58,319 nucleotides of DNA from Streptomyces hyderabadensis (GCF_020404845.1 NZ_JAIOJZ010000050.1:1-58319), one strand, 5' to 3'. Numbered from the stretch's first letter, positions 31,698-40,144 are shown. A program made the numbers and translations. The notes: generated by a model from the letters alone, not told the origin.

Positions 31698-31754
31698 GCC
31701 GAGTCACCCCACAGAAGACGGACCTTGAACGGCGGGCCGCCGGGCCCGCGTCAT

Positions 31755-31773
31755 AAATTAGCACTGCTAGTTT
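31755..31773. promoter_or_regulatory. Candidate TetR operator between acyl-CoA dehydrogenase and TetR genes
   Basis: AAATTAGC-ACT-GCTAGTTT is a 19-bp palindrome with one mismatch. It overlaps the expected -35 of the TetR promoter (the -10 is TACTAT at 31787-31792). A near identical palindrome lies at 36921-36939. Confidence 0.7.
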
Positions 31774-31786
31774 AAAGCCGCAGCCC

Positions 31787-31792
31787 TACTAT
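31787..31792 (+). promoter_or_regulatory. -10 box of a leaderless promoter for the TetR gene
   Basis: TACTAT is seven bases before the ATG at 31800, the best -10 match in this region. It decides the start at 31800 over the in-frame ATG at 31791. Confidence 0.55.
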
Positions 31793-31799
31793 GTGCGCC

Positions 31800-32441
31800 A
31801 TGGCCCGACCGCGCAAGCCCCTGCTCAGCACCGACCGGATCGTCGAGACGGCGCGCGCGCTGGTGGACGCGGAGGGCCTGGCGGCCGTCTCCACCCGCCG
31901 GCTGGCCGCGGAACTGGGGGTCAGCGGCCCCTCGCTCTACAACCACTTCCGCACCAAGGACGAGATCCTGGAGGCCGTCGCCGACTCGGTGAGCGCGCAG
32001 GTCGACCTGTCGATGTTCGAGGACGGCCGGGAGTGGCGCACCGCGCTGCACGACTGGGCCGTCTCCTACCGGACGGCGCTGCGCGACCACCCCAACATCG
32101 TCCCGGTGCTGGCCCACGGCCCCGGCCGCCGCCCGGCCGCGCTGCACCTGGCGGACGCGGTCTACGGCGCGATGGTCCGGGCGGGCTGGCCCCCGGCCCA
32201 GGCCACCTCCATCGGCGCGCTGATGCGGTACTTCATCATGGGCTCGGCGCTCGGTTCCTTCGCCGGCGGCTTCGTGACCGACGCCGGTGCCTACGACCCC
32301 GCCGACTATCCGCACCTCCAGCAGGCCCACCTCCTGGCCGAGCAGCAGGAGAAGATCGACGAACGCGCCTTCGAGACCGGCCTGACGGCGCTGCTGGACG
32401 GGCTGGCACAGCAGTACGCGCAGGTCGCGCAGGGCGGCTGA
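31800..32441 (+). CDS. TetR family regulator of acyl-CoA and aldehyde dehydrogenase genes
   Basis: This 213-residue protein begins MARPRKPLLSTDRIVETARALVDAEGL and has the TetR helix-turn-helix in STRRLAAELGVSGPSLYNHFRTKDEIL (about residues 34-60). The C-terminal domain is the tetracycline-repressor-like type with DLSMFEDGREWRTALHDWAVSYRTAL. The leaderless start at 31800 is chosen from the -10 box. It should bind the 19-bp palindrome in its own promoter, and the matching palindrome before the aldehyde dehydrogenase gene 5 kb away makes a small regulon likely. The inducer is unknown. Confidence 0.87.
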   Translation: MARPRKPLLSTDRIVETARALVDAEGLAAVSTRRLAAELGVSGPSLYNHFRTKDEILEAVADSVSAQVDLSMFEDGREWRTALHDWAVSYRTALRDHPNIVPVLAHGPGRRPAALHLADAVYGAMVRAGWPPAQATSIGALMRYFIMGSALGSFAGGFVTDAGAYDPADYPHLQQAHLLAEQQEKIDERAFETGLTALLDGLAQQYAQVAQGG

Positions 32442-32497
32442 GGGCTCCGGGGACACTTCGGCGCCCGCCGAACCGTGCGTGACGCATCCTGGGACGC

Positions 32498-33211
32498 ATG
32501 ACCGACAAGGAAGCCGAGGCACCCGGCCTGGCACGACTGGCCGCGCTGCTCGCCGACGAGACGCGCGCCGCCTGTCTGCTGGCCTTGCTCGACGGGCGGG
32601 CGTGGACCGCCGGTGAGCTGGCCCGGCACGCCGGGGTCGCGGCGTCGACGCTCAGCGAGCACCTGGGCAAGCTCGTCACGGGCGGGCTGCTCGCCGAGGA
32701 GCGGCAGGGGCGGCACCGGTACGTGCGGCTGGCCGACGACCGGGTGGCGCAGCTCGTGGAGGACCTGGCCGCGCAGGTCGCGCCCGAGGCGGCGGCCCGG
32801 CGTCCGCGCACGCTGCGGGCGTCCAGCGCCGGGTCGGCGATGGCCCGCGGCCGCACCTGCTACGACCATCTCGCCGGGCGGCTCGGCATCGCGGTGACCG
32901 ACGCGCTGACCGGGCTCGGGCTGCTGCGCCAGGACACCGGCTTCGCGCTCACGGACGCGGGGCTCGGCTGGTTCGACGCCGCCGGGATCCCGCTGCGGCC
33001 GACCGGTCGGCGGCCGCTGGCCCGGGCCTGCCTCGACTGGACCGAACGCCGCCCCCATCTCGCCGGCGTGGCGGGCGCGGCCCTGTGCCGGCACGCCCTG
33101 GACACGGGCTGGTGCGTGCGCATCGGCTCGGAGCGGGCCGTGAAGGTGACGCCGGCGGGCGAGGCCGCGCTGTCCGAGCTGCTCCGGATCGATCCGCTGG
33201 CGCTGCGCTGA
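32498..33211 (+). CDS. ArsR-type winged helix regulator with C-terminal extension
   Basis: This 237-residue protein has an ArsR-like winged helix (about residues 10-95, LAALLADETRAACLLALLDGRAWTAGELARHAGVAASTLSEHLGKL). The second half is a different domain of about 130 residues, with RTCYDHLAGRLGIAVTDALTGLGLL, a common DUF in actinobacterial HTH proteins. A ligand-binding or sensor role is possible; no metal-site cysteine cluster is evident. It is followed after 67 bases by an EamA transporter on the same strand, which may be its target or operon partner. Confidence 0.82.
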   Translation: MTDKEAEAPGLARLAALLADETRAACLLALLDGRAWTAGELARHAGVAASTLSEHLGKLVTGGLLAEERQGRHRYVRLADDRVAQLVEDLAAQVAPEAAARRPRTLRASSAGSAMARGRTCYDHLAGRLGIAVTDALTGLGLLRQDTGFALTDAGLGWFDAAGIPLRPTGRRPLARACLDWTERRPHLAGVAGAALCRHALDTGWCVRIGSERAVKVTPAGEAALSELLRIDPLALR

Positions 33212-33265
33212 GCCGTGCCCGTCTCCCCGTCCGAAATCCGCCGGTGCCACCGGCCGTCCCCTTCC

Positions 33266-33271
33266 TAGCCT
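33266..33271 (+). promoter_or_regulatory. Candidate -10 box of a leaderless promoter
   Basis: TAGCCT lies seven bases before the ATG at 33279, suggesting the EamA transporter has its own leaderless promoter rather than depending on the ArsR-type gene upstream. Confidence 0.4.
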
Positions 33272-33278
33272 CGGGAGC

Positions 33279-34235
33279 ATGATGCGTACCGTCCCGTCCC
33301 GCCGTCCGGAACTGCTCGCGGCCGGCGCCGCCACCGTCACCGTCGTGCTGTGGGCGTCGGCGTTCGTCTCGATCCGCAGCGCGGGCGAGGCGTACTCACC
33401 GGGCGCGCTGGCGCTCGGGCGGCTGCTGTCGGGGGCCCTGGCGCTCGGCGTGCTCTGCCTGCTGCGCCGGGAGGGCCTGCCGCCGCGCTCCGCCTGGCGC
33501 GGGATCGCGGTATCGGGGCTGCTGTGGTTCGGCTTCTACATGGTCGTCCTGAACTGGGGCGAACAGCAGGTGGACGCCGGTACGGCCGCGCTCGTGGTCA
33601 ACGTCGGCCCGATCCTCATCGCGCTGCTCGGCGCCCGGCTGCTGGGCGACGCGCTGCCGCCGCGGCTGCTGGCGGGGATGGGGGTGTCGTTCGCCGGTGC
33701 GGTGACGGTGGGTCTGTCGATGTCCGGCGAGGGCGGTTCCTCGCTGTTCGGGGTGGTGCTGTGCCTGCTGGCCGCAGTGGCGTACGCGGGCGGGGTGGTC
33801 GCGCAGAAGCCGGCGCTGGCGCACGCGAGTGCCCTTCAGGTGACGACGTTCGGCTGTCTGGTCGGGGCGGTGCTGTGCCTGCCGTTCGCGGGGCAGCTCG
33901 TGCACGAGGCGGGCGGCGCGCCGGTCTCCGCCACGCTCAACATGGTGTACCTCGGCGTGTTCCCGACCGCGCTGGCCTTCACGACCTGGGCGTACGCCCT
34001 GGCCCGTACGACCGCCGGCCGCATGGGCGCCACCACGTACGCCGTACCCGCGCTGGTCGTCCTGATGTCGTGGCTGGCGCTGGGCGAGGTGCCGGGGCTC
34101 CTCACCCTGGCGGGCGGGGCGCTGTGCCTGGCGGGCGTGGCGGTGTCCCGGTCCCGCAGGCGCCGCGCGGCCGCGCCCGCGGAACGGACCGTCTCCGCTG
34201 GGGAGCCGCGCCCCGGGGACGCGGAGCGGGTCTAG
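33279..34235 (+). CDS. EamA/DMT family transporter
   Basis: This 318-residue membrane protein has ten hydrophobic helices in two EamA halves, for example TVTVVLWASAFVSIRSAG (first), ALVVNVGPILIALLGARLLGD (end of first half) and MGATTYAVPALVVLMSWLALGEVPGLLTLAGGALCLAGVAV (last). Family motifs PGALALGRLLSGALALG and the sequence around LNMVYLGVFPTALAFTTWAYAL fit RhaT/EamA exporters. The C-terminus is basic and cytoplasmic. It probably exports an amino acid or metabolite. It follows an ArsR-like gene on the same strand. Confidence 0.9.
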   Translation: MMRTVPSRRPELLAAGAATVTVVLWASAFVSIRSAGEAYSPGALALGRLLSGALALGVLCLLRREGLPPRSAWRGIAVSGLLWFGFYMVVLNWGEQQVDAGTAALVVNVGPILIALLGARLLGDALPPRLLAGMGVSFAGAVTVGLSMSGEGGSSLFGVVLCLLAAVAYAGGVVAQKPALAHASALQVTTFGCLVGAVLCLPFAGQLVHEAGGAPVSATLNMVYLGVFPTALAFTTWAYALARTTAGRMGATTYAVPALVVLMSWLALGEVPGLLTLAGGALCLAGVAVSRSRRRRAAAPAERTVSAGEPRPGDAERV

Positions 34236-34364
34236 CACCGCCGGGCCCACCCCCGGCAACGTCGCGGCGCGAGCACACCGGCCGGGGCTCCCCCGGATGC
34301 CGGGCGAGCCGACGGGGCCTGGACGCTGCCCACGCCACCCCCCACGCCCTCCGGGAAGCGCGGG

Positions 34365-35462
34365 CTAGAAGACGACCAGGGCCCGGCCGCCCTTGCCCGC
34401 CAGCATGTTCTCGAAGGCGTCCGGGATGCCGTCCAGGGCGATGCGTTCCGTGACCAGGGCGCCGAGGTCGAGGCGGCCGGCGCGGACGTGTCCGGCGAGG
34501 GCCGGGAGGTCGCGGGCGGGGTCGGCGTTGCCGTAGACGCAGCCGGACAGGGTGCGGCCCCAGTGGAAGATCTCCAGGGCGTTGAAGGTGACCTGCTGGT
34601 CCTTGCCGCCGATGCCGACGACCGTGGTGCGGCCACCGCGCCGGGTGGATTCCCACGCGGTGCGGATGGTGGACGCCCGGCCCACGCACTCCACGGCGAC
34701 GTCGACGCCCTGCTTGCCGGTGAGGGCGCGGATCTCGCGGGCGGTGGTGTCGGAGGCGAGGACGTAGTCGGTGGCGCCCGCGGCGCGGGCCAACTCCTCC
34801 TTCCCGGGGGACACGTCGACCGCGACGATCTTCGACGCGCCCGCGATCCGGGCCGCCTGGAGGGCGGCCAGGCCCACTCCCCCGACGCCGAAGACCGCGA
34901 CCGTCTCGCCGTCGCGGACCCGCGCCGAGTGGTGGACGGCGCCGTAGCCGGTGAGGACGGCGCAGCCCAGCAGCGCGGCCTCGGTGAGGGGGATGCCCGC
35001 GGGGGCGGGCAGGACGCAGCCGGCGGCCACCACCGTCTCCTCGGCGAACGCGGCGACGTTCAGGCCGGGGTGCAGGTCCGTGCCGTCGTCGGCGCGGCGC
35101 GCGTGCACGTCGGCGGCGCCGGCCAGGGCGTTGGCGCACAGCCACACCTCGCCGAGCGAGCAGGCGTGGCAGGCGCCGCAGGACGGGGCCCAGTTGAGGA
35201 CCACGTCGTCGCCGGGGGCCACGTGGGTGACGCCCTCGCCGACGGCGACGACGGTGCCGGAGCCCTCGTGGCCGAGGACGGCGGGCAGCGGCACCCGCAT
35301 GGTGCCGTTGGACAGGGACAGGTCGGAGTGGCAGACCCCGGCGGCGGCGAGCTTCACCCGGACCCGGCCGGGGCCGGGTTCGGGCAGCTCGATGCCGGTG
35401 ACCTCCAGCGGGGCGCCGACGGCGGGTACGACGGCGGCGCGGACTGCGGTACGGACGGCCAT
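34365..35462 (-). CDS. Zinc-dependent alcohol dehydrogenase (class III/aryl-alcohol type)
   Basis: This 365-residue medium-chain dehydrogenase has the catalytic zinc ligands in AAAGVCHSDLS (Cys), GHEGSGTVV (His/Glu) and LLGCAVLTGYGAV (Cys). The structural zinc cysteines are in PSCGACHACSLGEVWLC. The nucleotide-binding site begins VAVFGVGGVGLAAL. It resembles aryl/benzyl-type and class III alcohol dehydrogenases. The start at 35462 (MAVRTAVRAAVVPA) is 34 bases after the aldehyde dehydrogenase stop codon. The two enzymes should convert an alcohol to an aldehyde and then to an acid. The operon probably answers to the TetR at 31.8 kb. Confidence 0.9.
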   Translation of the reverse strand: MAVRTAVRAAVVPAVGAPLEVTGIELPEPGPGRVRVKLAAAGVCHSDLSLSNGTMRVPLPAVLGHEGSGTVVAVGEGVTHVAPGDDVVLNWAPSCGACHACSLGEVWLCANALAGAADVHARRADDGTDLHPGLNVAAFAEETVVAAGCVLPAPAGIPLTEAALLGCAVLTGYGAVHHSARVRDGETVAVFGVGGVGLAALQAARIAGASKIVAVDVSPGKEELARAAGATDYVLASDTTAREIRALTGKQGVDVAVECVGRASTIRTAWESTRRGGRTTVVGIGGKDQQVTFNALEIFHWGRTLSGCVYGNADPARDLPALAGHVRAGRLDLGALVTERIALDGIPDAFENMLAGKGGRALVVF

Positions 35463-35496
35463 GACGTGGACGGCTCCCCTACGGGCTAGAAGCGGA

Positions 35497-36885
35497 TCAG
35501 AACTGGAGGGACTTGGTCTGCAGGTACTCGGCGAGGCCGTGCGCGCCCAGCTCGCGGCCCACCCCGGACTGCTTGTAGCCGCCGAAGGGCGCCAGCGGGT
35601 TGAACCGGCCGCCGTTGATGTCGACCTGCCCGGTGTCCATCCGGCGGGCGAAGGCGACCGCCTCGGCCTCGTCCCCGGCCCAGACGGCACCGGCGAGGCC
35701 GTAGACCGTGCCGTTGGCGATGCGCAGGGCGTCGTCCTCGTCCTCGTAGCGGAGGACGGACAGGACCGGCCCGAAGATCTCCTCCTGGGCGATGGTCATC
35801 TCCTCGGTCACGTCGGCGAAGACCGTCGGGCTGACGAAGTAGCCCTGCTCGCGCGGGGCGTCGGGGCCGCCCGCGACCAGCCGCGCCCCCTCGGCGACGC
35901 CCTTCTCGATGTAACCGCGCACCCGCTCCCGCTGCTTGGCGTTGACGACGGGACCGATCCGGTCGCCGTACTTCGCGGCGGCCTCGGCGGCGAGCGACAC
36001 CGCCTCGTCGTACTGGTCGCGGTGGACCAGCATGCGGGTCCAGGCACTGCATGTCTGGCCGGAGTTGGACATGACGTTGGCGACGCCGACGTTGACCGCC
36101 TTGGCGAGGTCGGCGCTCGGCAGGATCACGTTGGCGGACTTGCCGCCGAGTTCGAGGGCGACCTTCTTGACGGCGGCGCCCGCGGTGGCGCCGATGCGGC
36201 GGCCGACCGCGGTGGAGCCGGTGAAGGAGACCAGGTCGACGCCGGGGTGTTCGGCGAGGGCCTGCCCGGCGACCGGGCCGAGGCCCGTGACCAGGTTGAA
36301 GACGCCCGCCGGGACGCCCGCCTCGTGCACCGCCTCGGCGAAGAGCTGCGCGGTGAGCGGGGTGTCCTCGGCGGGCTTGAGCACGATGGTGCAGCCGGCC
36401 GCGAGCGCCGGGGCGGCCTTGGCGACGATCTGGTGGAGCGGGTAGTTCCAGGGGGTGATGGCACCGACCACGCCGACCGGCTCGTGGTGGACCACGGAGT
36501 TGCCGACCTTCTCCTCGAAGGCGTACGTCGCCGCCAGCTCGGCGTAGGAACCGGCGACCGCGATCGGCGCGCCGGCGTGCACGGCCTGCGAGAACTTCAG
36601 CGGGGAGCCCAGCTCGGCGGTGACCGTCTCGGCGATCTCGTCCTTGCGGGCCACCAGCACGTCCCGCAGGGCGGCCAGGCGCGCGGCCCGCTCGGCGGGC
36701 GGGGTGGCGGCCCAGCCCGGCAGGGCGGCGCGGGCGGCCCGTACGGCGGTGTCGACGTCCAGGGCGTTGCCCGCGGGGACCTGGCCGATCACCTGCTCGT
36801 CGGCCGGGTTCACGACGTCGATCGTGTCCTTGCCGTCGGCGGGGCGCCAGGCTCCGTCGATGTACATGCCGTCGTGTGCCTTCAT
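35497..36885 (-). CDS. NAD(P)-dependent aldehyde dehydrogenase
   Basis: This 462-residue enzyme is a classical aldehyde dehydrogenase. Visible motifs are AITPWNYPLHQI, VLKPAEDTPL, the VSFTGSTAVGRRI cofactor loop, the catalytic Glu in VALELGGKSANVIL, the nucleophile Cys in NSGQTCSAWTRML, and the C-terminal EEIFGPVLSVL and GGYKQSGVGRELG. The ATG at 36885 has the Shine-Dalgarno GGAAGGAA. It is the first gene of an operon with the zinc alcohol dehydrogenase. The palindrome at 36921-36939 lies 36 bases upstream of the start. The substrate may be an aldehyde linked to the acyl-CoA dehydrogenase pathway. Confidence 0.93.
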   Translation of the reverse strand: MKAHDGMYIDGAWRPADGKDTIDVVNPADEQVIGQVPAGNALDVDTAVRAARAALPGWAATPPAERAARLAALRDVLVARKDEIAETVTAELGSPLKFSQAVHAGAPIAVAGSYAELAATYAFEEKVGNSVVHHEPVGVVGAITPWNYPLHQIVAKAAPALAAGCTIVLKPAEDTPLTAQLFAEAVHEAGVPAGVFNLVTGLGPVAGQALAEHPGVDLVSFTGSTAVGRRIGATAGAAVKKVALELGGKSANVILPSADLAKAVNVGVANVMSNSGQTCSAWTRMLVHRDQYDEAVSLAAEAAAKYGDRIGPVVNAKQRERVRGYIEKGVAEGARLVAGGPDAPREQGYFVSPTVFADVTEEMTIAQEEIFGPVLSVLRYEDEDDALRIANGTVYGLAGAVWAGDEAEAVAFARRMDTGQVDINGGRFNPLAPFGGYKQSGVGRELGAHGLAEYLQTKSLQF

Positions 36886-36920
36886 CGCGTTCCTTCCGGG
36901 CGGGCCTCGTCGTCCACCCC

Positions 36921-36939
36921 AAACTAGCGCCGTTAGTTT
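36921..36939. promoter_or_regulatory. Candidate TetR operator before the aldehyde dehydrogenase operon
   Basis: AAACTAGC-GCC-GTTAGTTT is a 19-bp palindrome with one mismatch. It matches the palindrome at 31755-31773 in both arms, so the same TetR is likely to bind here. Confidence 0.65.
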
Positions 36940-37006
36940 TACGGCACCAGGGGCTCCCCCGATGGTGGCGCGGCTCACCCTCCCGGAGTGCGGAACCGGC
37001 GCGGGA

Positions 37007-38344
37007 TCACTCCTCCAGGTCGGGCAGCCGCGCCGGTGCGGGGCAGATGCGGTCGCCGTGCTGGTCGAAGACGAACAGGTGGGCGAGGTCGACGAGGAGG
37101 GGCACCTGCATGCCGTGGCGCAGGTCGATGTCGGGCGTGGTCCGGACGATGAGGTCGCCGGGGAGGCGGCCCTCGGGCGGGGCGACCGCGGGTTCCGGCT
37201 CCTCCGGTTCGTCCATGACGACCACCGGTCCGGCGCGCAGGGCCCCCGCCCGCTCCCGCAGCCGGTCCAGGACCGTGCCGTCCCGGCGGCGGCGCCCGAC
37301 CGGGCGGGCGGCGGGGCGCGGCGCCTCCAGGTCGGGTACGACGGCGGGCCGGGAGCCGGTGTTGAAGTGCACGAGGACCTCGTGGCCCTGGAACTCCACG
37401 TGCTCCACCAGCCCGGTGAGCAGCACCTCGCCGGGACGGGCGGAGGAGGGTTGCGCGATCCGGACCGCCTCCGAGCGCAGGCCCACGATCACTTCGCGGC
37501 CCTGCTGGACGCGGAGCAACTGGTGGTCCAGGGAGAGCGGTTCGGGCAGGCGCAGGAACTGCTTGCCCAGGCTGATGGTCATCGCCCCGCCGAGCGGGGC
37601 GCGCACGAGGCCGCGCAGCAGGTTGATGCGCGGGGTGCCGATGAAGGCGGCGACGAAGACGTTGCGGGGCAGGGCGTAGACGGCGCGCGGGGTGTCCACC
37701 TGCTGGAGGACCCCGCCGCGCAGCACGGCGACGCGGTCGCCCAGCGACATGGCCTCGGACTGGTCGTGGGTGACGTAGATCGTGGTGACGCCCAGTTCCC
37801 GGGTCAGTCTGGTGATCTCGGCGCGCAGGTGGTTGCGGAGCTTGGCGTCGAGGTTGGAGAGCGGCTCGTCCATCAGGAAGACGGTGGGGCGGCGGGCGAT
37901 GGCCCGGCCCATCGCCACCCGCTGGCGTTCGCCGCCGGAGAGCTGGGCGGGGAGGCGGTCCAGGAGGTCCTCGATGCCCAGCATGCGGGCGGTGGCGTCC
38001 ACCCGGGGGCCGGGGTCGGTCTGCGGGTCCTCGACGCGCAGCGGGAAGCCGATGTTCCCGCGGGTGGTCATGTTGGGGTACAGGGCGAAGTTCTGGAAGA
38101 CCATCGCCATGCGCCGTTCGGCGGGGATCAGGTCGTTGGCGTACGCGCCGTCCAGCCTCAGCTCCCCCTCGGTGATCTCCTCCAGTCCGGCGATCATGCG
38201 CAGCACGGTCGACTTGCCGCAGCCGGAGGGTCCGAGCAGGACGAGGAACTCGCCCGGCGCGATGTCCAGCGACAGCCGGTCCACCACGCGGACGCCTCGC
38301 GCGTAGGTCTTGCTCACGTCGTGCAGGGAGATGGCGCGTGTCAT
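37007..38344 (-). CDS. MalK/MsiK-type sugar ABC transporter ATPase without adjacent permeases
   Basis: This 445-residue cytoplasmic ATPase has Walker A GPSGCGKSTVLRMIAG (about residues 38-53), Q-loop VFQNFALYPNMT, signature LSGGERQRVAMGRA, Walker B VFLMDEPLSNLDAKLR and switch His in THDQSEAMSLGDRV. The C-terminal half is the TOBE regulatory domain typical of multi-sugar importers such as MsiK, UgpC and MalK (usually 360-390 residues). An extra segment of about 60 residues (PRPAARPVGRRRRDGTVLDR through MDEPEEPEPAVAPPEGR) interrupts the TOBE region and explains the length. No permease or binding-protein gene is near, so it may serve distant transporters. The GGGGGC before the ATG is a weak ribosome-binding site. 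Confidence 0.88.
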   Translation of the reverse strand: MTRAISLHDVSKTYARGVRVVDRLSLDIAPGEFLVLLGPSGCGKSTVLRMIAGLEEITEGELRLDGAYANDLIPAERRMAMVFQNFALYPNMTTRGNIGFPLRVEDPQTDPGPRVDATARMLGIEDLLDRLPAQLSGGERQRVAMGRAIARRPTVFLMDEPLSNLDAKLRNHLRAEITRLTRELGVTTIYVTHDQSEAMSLGDRVAVLRGGVLQQVDTPRAVYALPRNVFVAAFIGTPRINLLRGLVRAPLGGAMTISLGKQFLRLPEPLSLDHQLLRVQQGREVIVGLRSEAVRIAQPSSARPGEVLLTGLVEHVEFQGHEVLVHFNTGSRPAVVPDLEAPRPAARPVGRRRRDGTVLDRLRERAGALRAGPVVVMDEPEEPEPAVAPPEGRLPGDLIVRTTPDIDLRHGMQVPLLVDLAHLFVFDQHGDRICPAPARLPDLEE

Positions 38345-38663
38345 GGAGGTGCCCCCGGGGACTCACTGGGCTCTGGTGCTCCGCGGTCGGACGCCCTCGT
38401 GCGGGTCGTACGGGGCGTGTGAGTCACGGAAGTTAACGGACCGTGCCCGGCCGGGGGAAGACGCCGGACCACAACTCGGCGTGAACGTCCAACTGGTGAG
38501 AAAGCGGACGCCCGGATTCAGAGCGCGGGGCGTCTCAGGGGGTGATCGAGTCGGGGCAGCCTTCGGGGCAGTCGCAGGGACAACCGCCACGTCAGCCGCC
38601 GGGTCAGTCGTCGCGTCAGCCGCCCGGGCAGTCGTCGGGTCAGCCGTCGCGTCAGCCGTCGGG
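38345..38663. other. Gap between convergent-side genes with a 12-bp repeat run
   Basis: Apart from the 12-bp repeat run at 38551-38667 listed separately, the region 38345-38550 holds no gene or clear regulatory site that I can support. The flanking minus-strand genes are the ATPase (start 38344) and the small membrane protein (end 38664), so the ATPase promoter should be here, but no convincing -10/-35 pair was found. Confidence 0.5.
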
Positions 38664-38667
38664 TCAG
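38551..38667 (+). repeat. Tandem 12-bp repeats (consensus CCGTCGGGTCAG)
   Basis: About nine copies follow one another, for example CCGCCGGGTCAG, TCGTCGCGTCAG, CCGTCGCGTCAG and CCGTCGGGTCAG. On the plus strand the frame from a GTG at 38542 reads as S/P-S/P-G/R-Q repeats like the start of many Streptomyces membrane proteins, but it runs on antisense to the next genes. The last copies overlap the stop codon end of the minus-strand small membrane protein. Confidence 0.75.
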
Positions 38668-38855
38668 TCGTCCGCGTCGCCGCCCCGGCGGCGGTTGTCA
38701 CCCGAGCGGCCCGAGGCGCGCACCAGTTCGCCCGCCGCGAGGGTCGCCCTCGCCACCGCGCGCGTCCAGGGCGGGCCGCCGCGGCCCGCCCACACCACGC
38801 AGGCGCAGCCGCCGACGACAAGGAGGAGGACCACGGACAACAGGAGCAGGATCAT
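38664..38855 (-). CDS. Small single-pass membrane protein, unknown function
   Basis: This 63-residue protein starts with a hydrophobic helix (MILLLLSVVLLLVVGGCACVVWA) and continues with a basic cytoplasmic tail (VARATLAAGELVRASGRSGD, then NRRRGGDADD). It follows the MFS gene stop codon by two bases, so translation is coupled, and it is the last gene of the CitMHS-MFS operon. A role as accessory or stabilising subunit of one of these transporters is possible. The end overlaps the 12-bp repeat run. It was too short to have strong homology support, but its position and coding pattern are good. Confidence 0.6.
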   Translation of the reverse strand: MILLLLSVVLLLVVGGCACVVWAGRGGPPWTRAVARATLAAGELVRASGRSGDNRRRGGDADD

Positions 38856-38857
38856 GC

Positions 38858-40123
38858 TCAGCCCTTCGCTTCCCGGCACGGCCGGCTCCCGCCGGCCCGG
38901 TCCGGGACATCCTGCCCCACGGCCGGACGCCGCCGGTCGGCCGGGCCCGTGGCCGGGGCCGTGGACGGGGCCCGCAGGGCGACGCCGGAGGAGAGCAGGA
39001 GCAGCGCGCCGAGCATCACGAACGGCGCGGCCACGCCCGCCACGCCCGCGATCAGGCCCGCGGCGGCGGGTGCGGCGACCTGGCCGAGGCGGTTGCCGGT
39101 CAGGCGCAGGGCGAGAGCGGTGGAGCGGGCCTCGTCGGGGGCCGCCTGCACGACCGTGGTCATGGACAGCGGCTGGCCGACGCCCAGGCAGAAGCCGAGG
39201 ACGACCAGCATCAGCGCGAGCGCCCACACCGGCACCGGCAGCGCCACCCCGGCGCACAGCAGGGCGGCCAGCAGACAGGTCGTCGTGAGCAGCGCCGTGC
39301 GGCCGAGCAGCCGCAGCAGCGGCGTCAGCACGAGCCGGCAGGCGATCGTGGCGGCGGCCCGCAGGCTGAGCAGTACGCCGATCACGGCCGGGGAGATCCC
39401 ACGGTGCTCGCCGACCACCGGCAGGTAGGCGGTGAGGATGTCGGTCGCGGAGAGCACCGAGAGGCTGATCAGGATGCCCGCGGGCACGCCCCGGGAGCGC
39501 AGGATGCTCCCCACGGGGACGCGCGCGCCCCGCTGCGTACCGGACTCGGCGGCCCCGGGGTGCTCTATGCGCCACAGGGAGGCGAAGGCGACCGCCGCGC
39601 CCGCGCCCGCCACCACCAGGGCCAGCGCGCTGCTGCCCGCCATGTCCGGGCCCCCGATCAGCGCACCCGCGGCGATGGGACCGATCAGCTGGCCGAGCGA
39701 GGCGCCGATGGTGAAGTGACCGAAGTTGCGGTCCTGTTCGTGCGGCGCGGACTGGCGGGCGACCAGGGACTGGGCGCCGATGACGAAGCACAGGTGCCCG
39801 AGGCCCATGACGCCGCTCCACAGCGCCATCGTCCACAGGGACCCGGCGACGCCGCTCAGCGCGCAGCCCCCGGCGATGAGCACGACCCCGGCGGGCAGCA
39901 GCGGCGCGCAGCGGCCGTGGTCGGTGCGGCGGCCCAGCGGTACGGCGGCGAACAGCGGCAGCAGCGCGTACACACCGGCGATGACACCGACGGCCCGTTC
40001 GTCCGCGCCCAGCGCGAGGGCCCGGTAGGAGACGGCGGGCCGGGCCATCGACACCGCGGCCTGCGCGAAGCCGAAGGCGATGACGAGGCGGAGCAGCCAG
40101 CCGCGGTTCCCACCGGGCGCCAT
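38858..40123 (-). CDS. MFS transporter
   Basis: This 421-residue protein has 12 hydrophobic helices of the major facilitator superfamily. Features include LRLVIAFGFAQAAVSMARPAVSYRALALGADERAVGVIAGVYALLP in its first two helices, the loop motif PLGRRTDHGR, and FGHFTIGASLGQLIGPIAAG in the first half. The C-terminal tail is Arg-rich. It begins 21 bases after the CitMHS gene with AGGAGG at proper spacing. Its substrate is unknown; its place next to a citrate-type transporter suggests an organic acid or siderophore-like export/import role. Confidence 0.87.
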   Translation of the reverse strand: MAPGGNRGWLLRLVIAFGFAQAAVSMARPAVSYRALALGADERAVGVIAGVYALLPLFAAVPLGRRTDHGRCAPLLPAGVVLIAGGCALSGVAGSLWTMALWSGVMGLGHLCFVIGAQSLVARQSAPHEQDRNFGHFTIGASLGQLIGPIAAGALIGGPDMAGSSALALVVAGAGAAVAFASLWRIEHPGAAESGTQRGARVPVGSILRSRGVPAGILISLSVLSATDILTAYLPVVGEHRGISPAVIGVLLSLRAAATIACRLVLTPLLRLLGRTALLTTTCLLAALLCAGVALPVPVWALALMLVVLGFCLGVGQPLSMTTVVQAAPDEARSTALALRLTGNRLGQVAAPAAAGLIAGVAGVAAPFVMLGALLLLSSGVALRAPSTAPATGPADRRRPAVGQDVPDRAGGSRPCREAKG

Positions 40124-40144
40124 GATCGTGTCCTCCTGGGTCGA

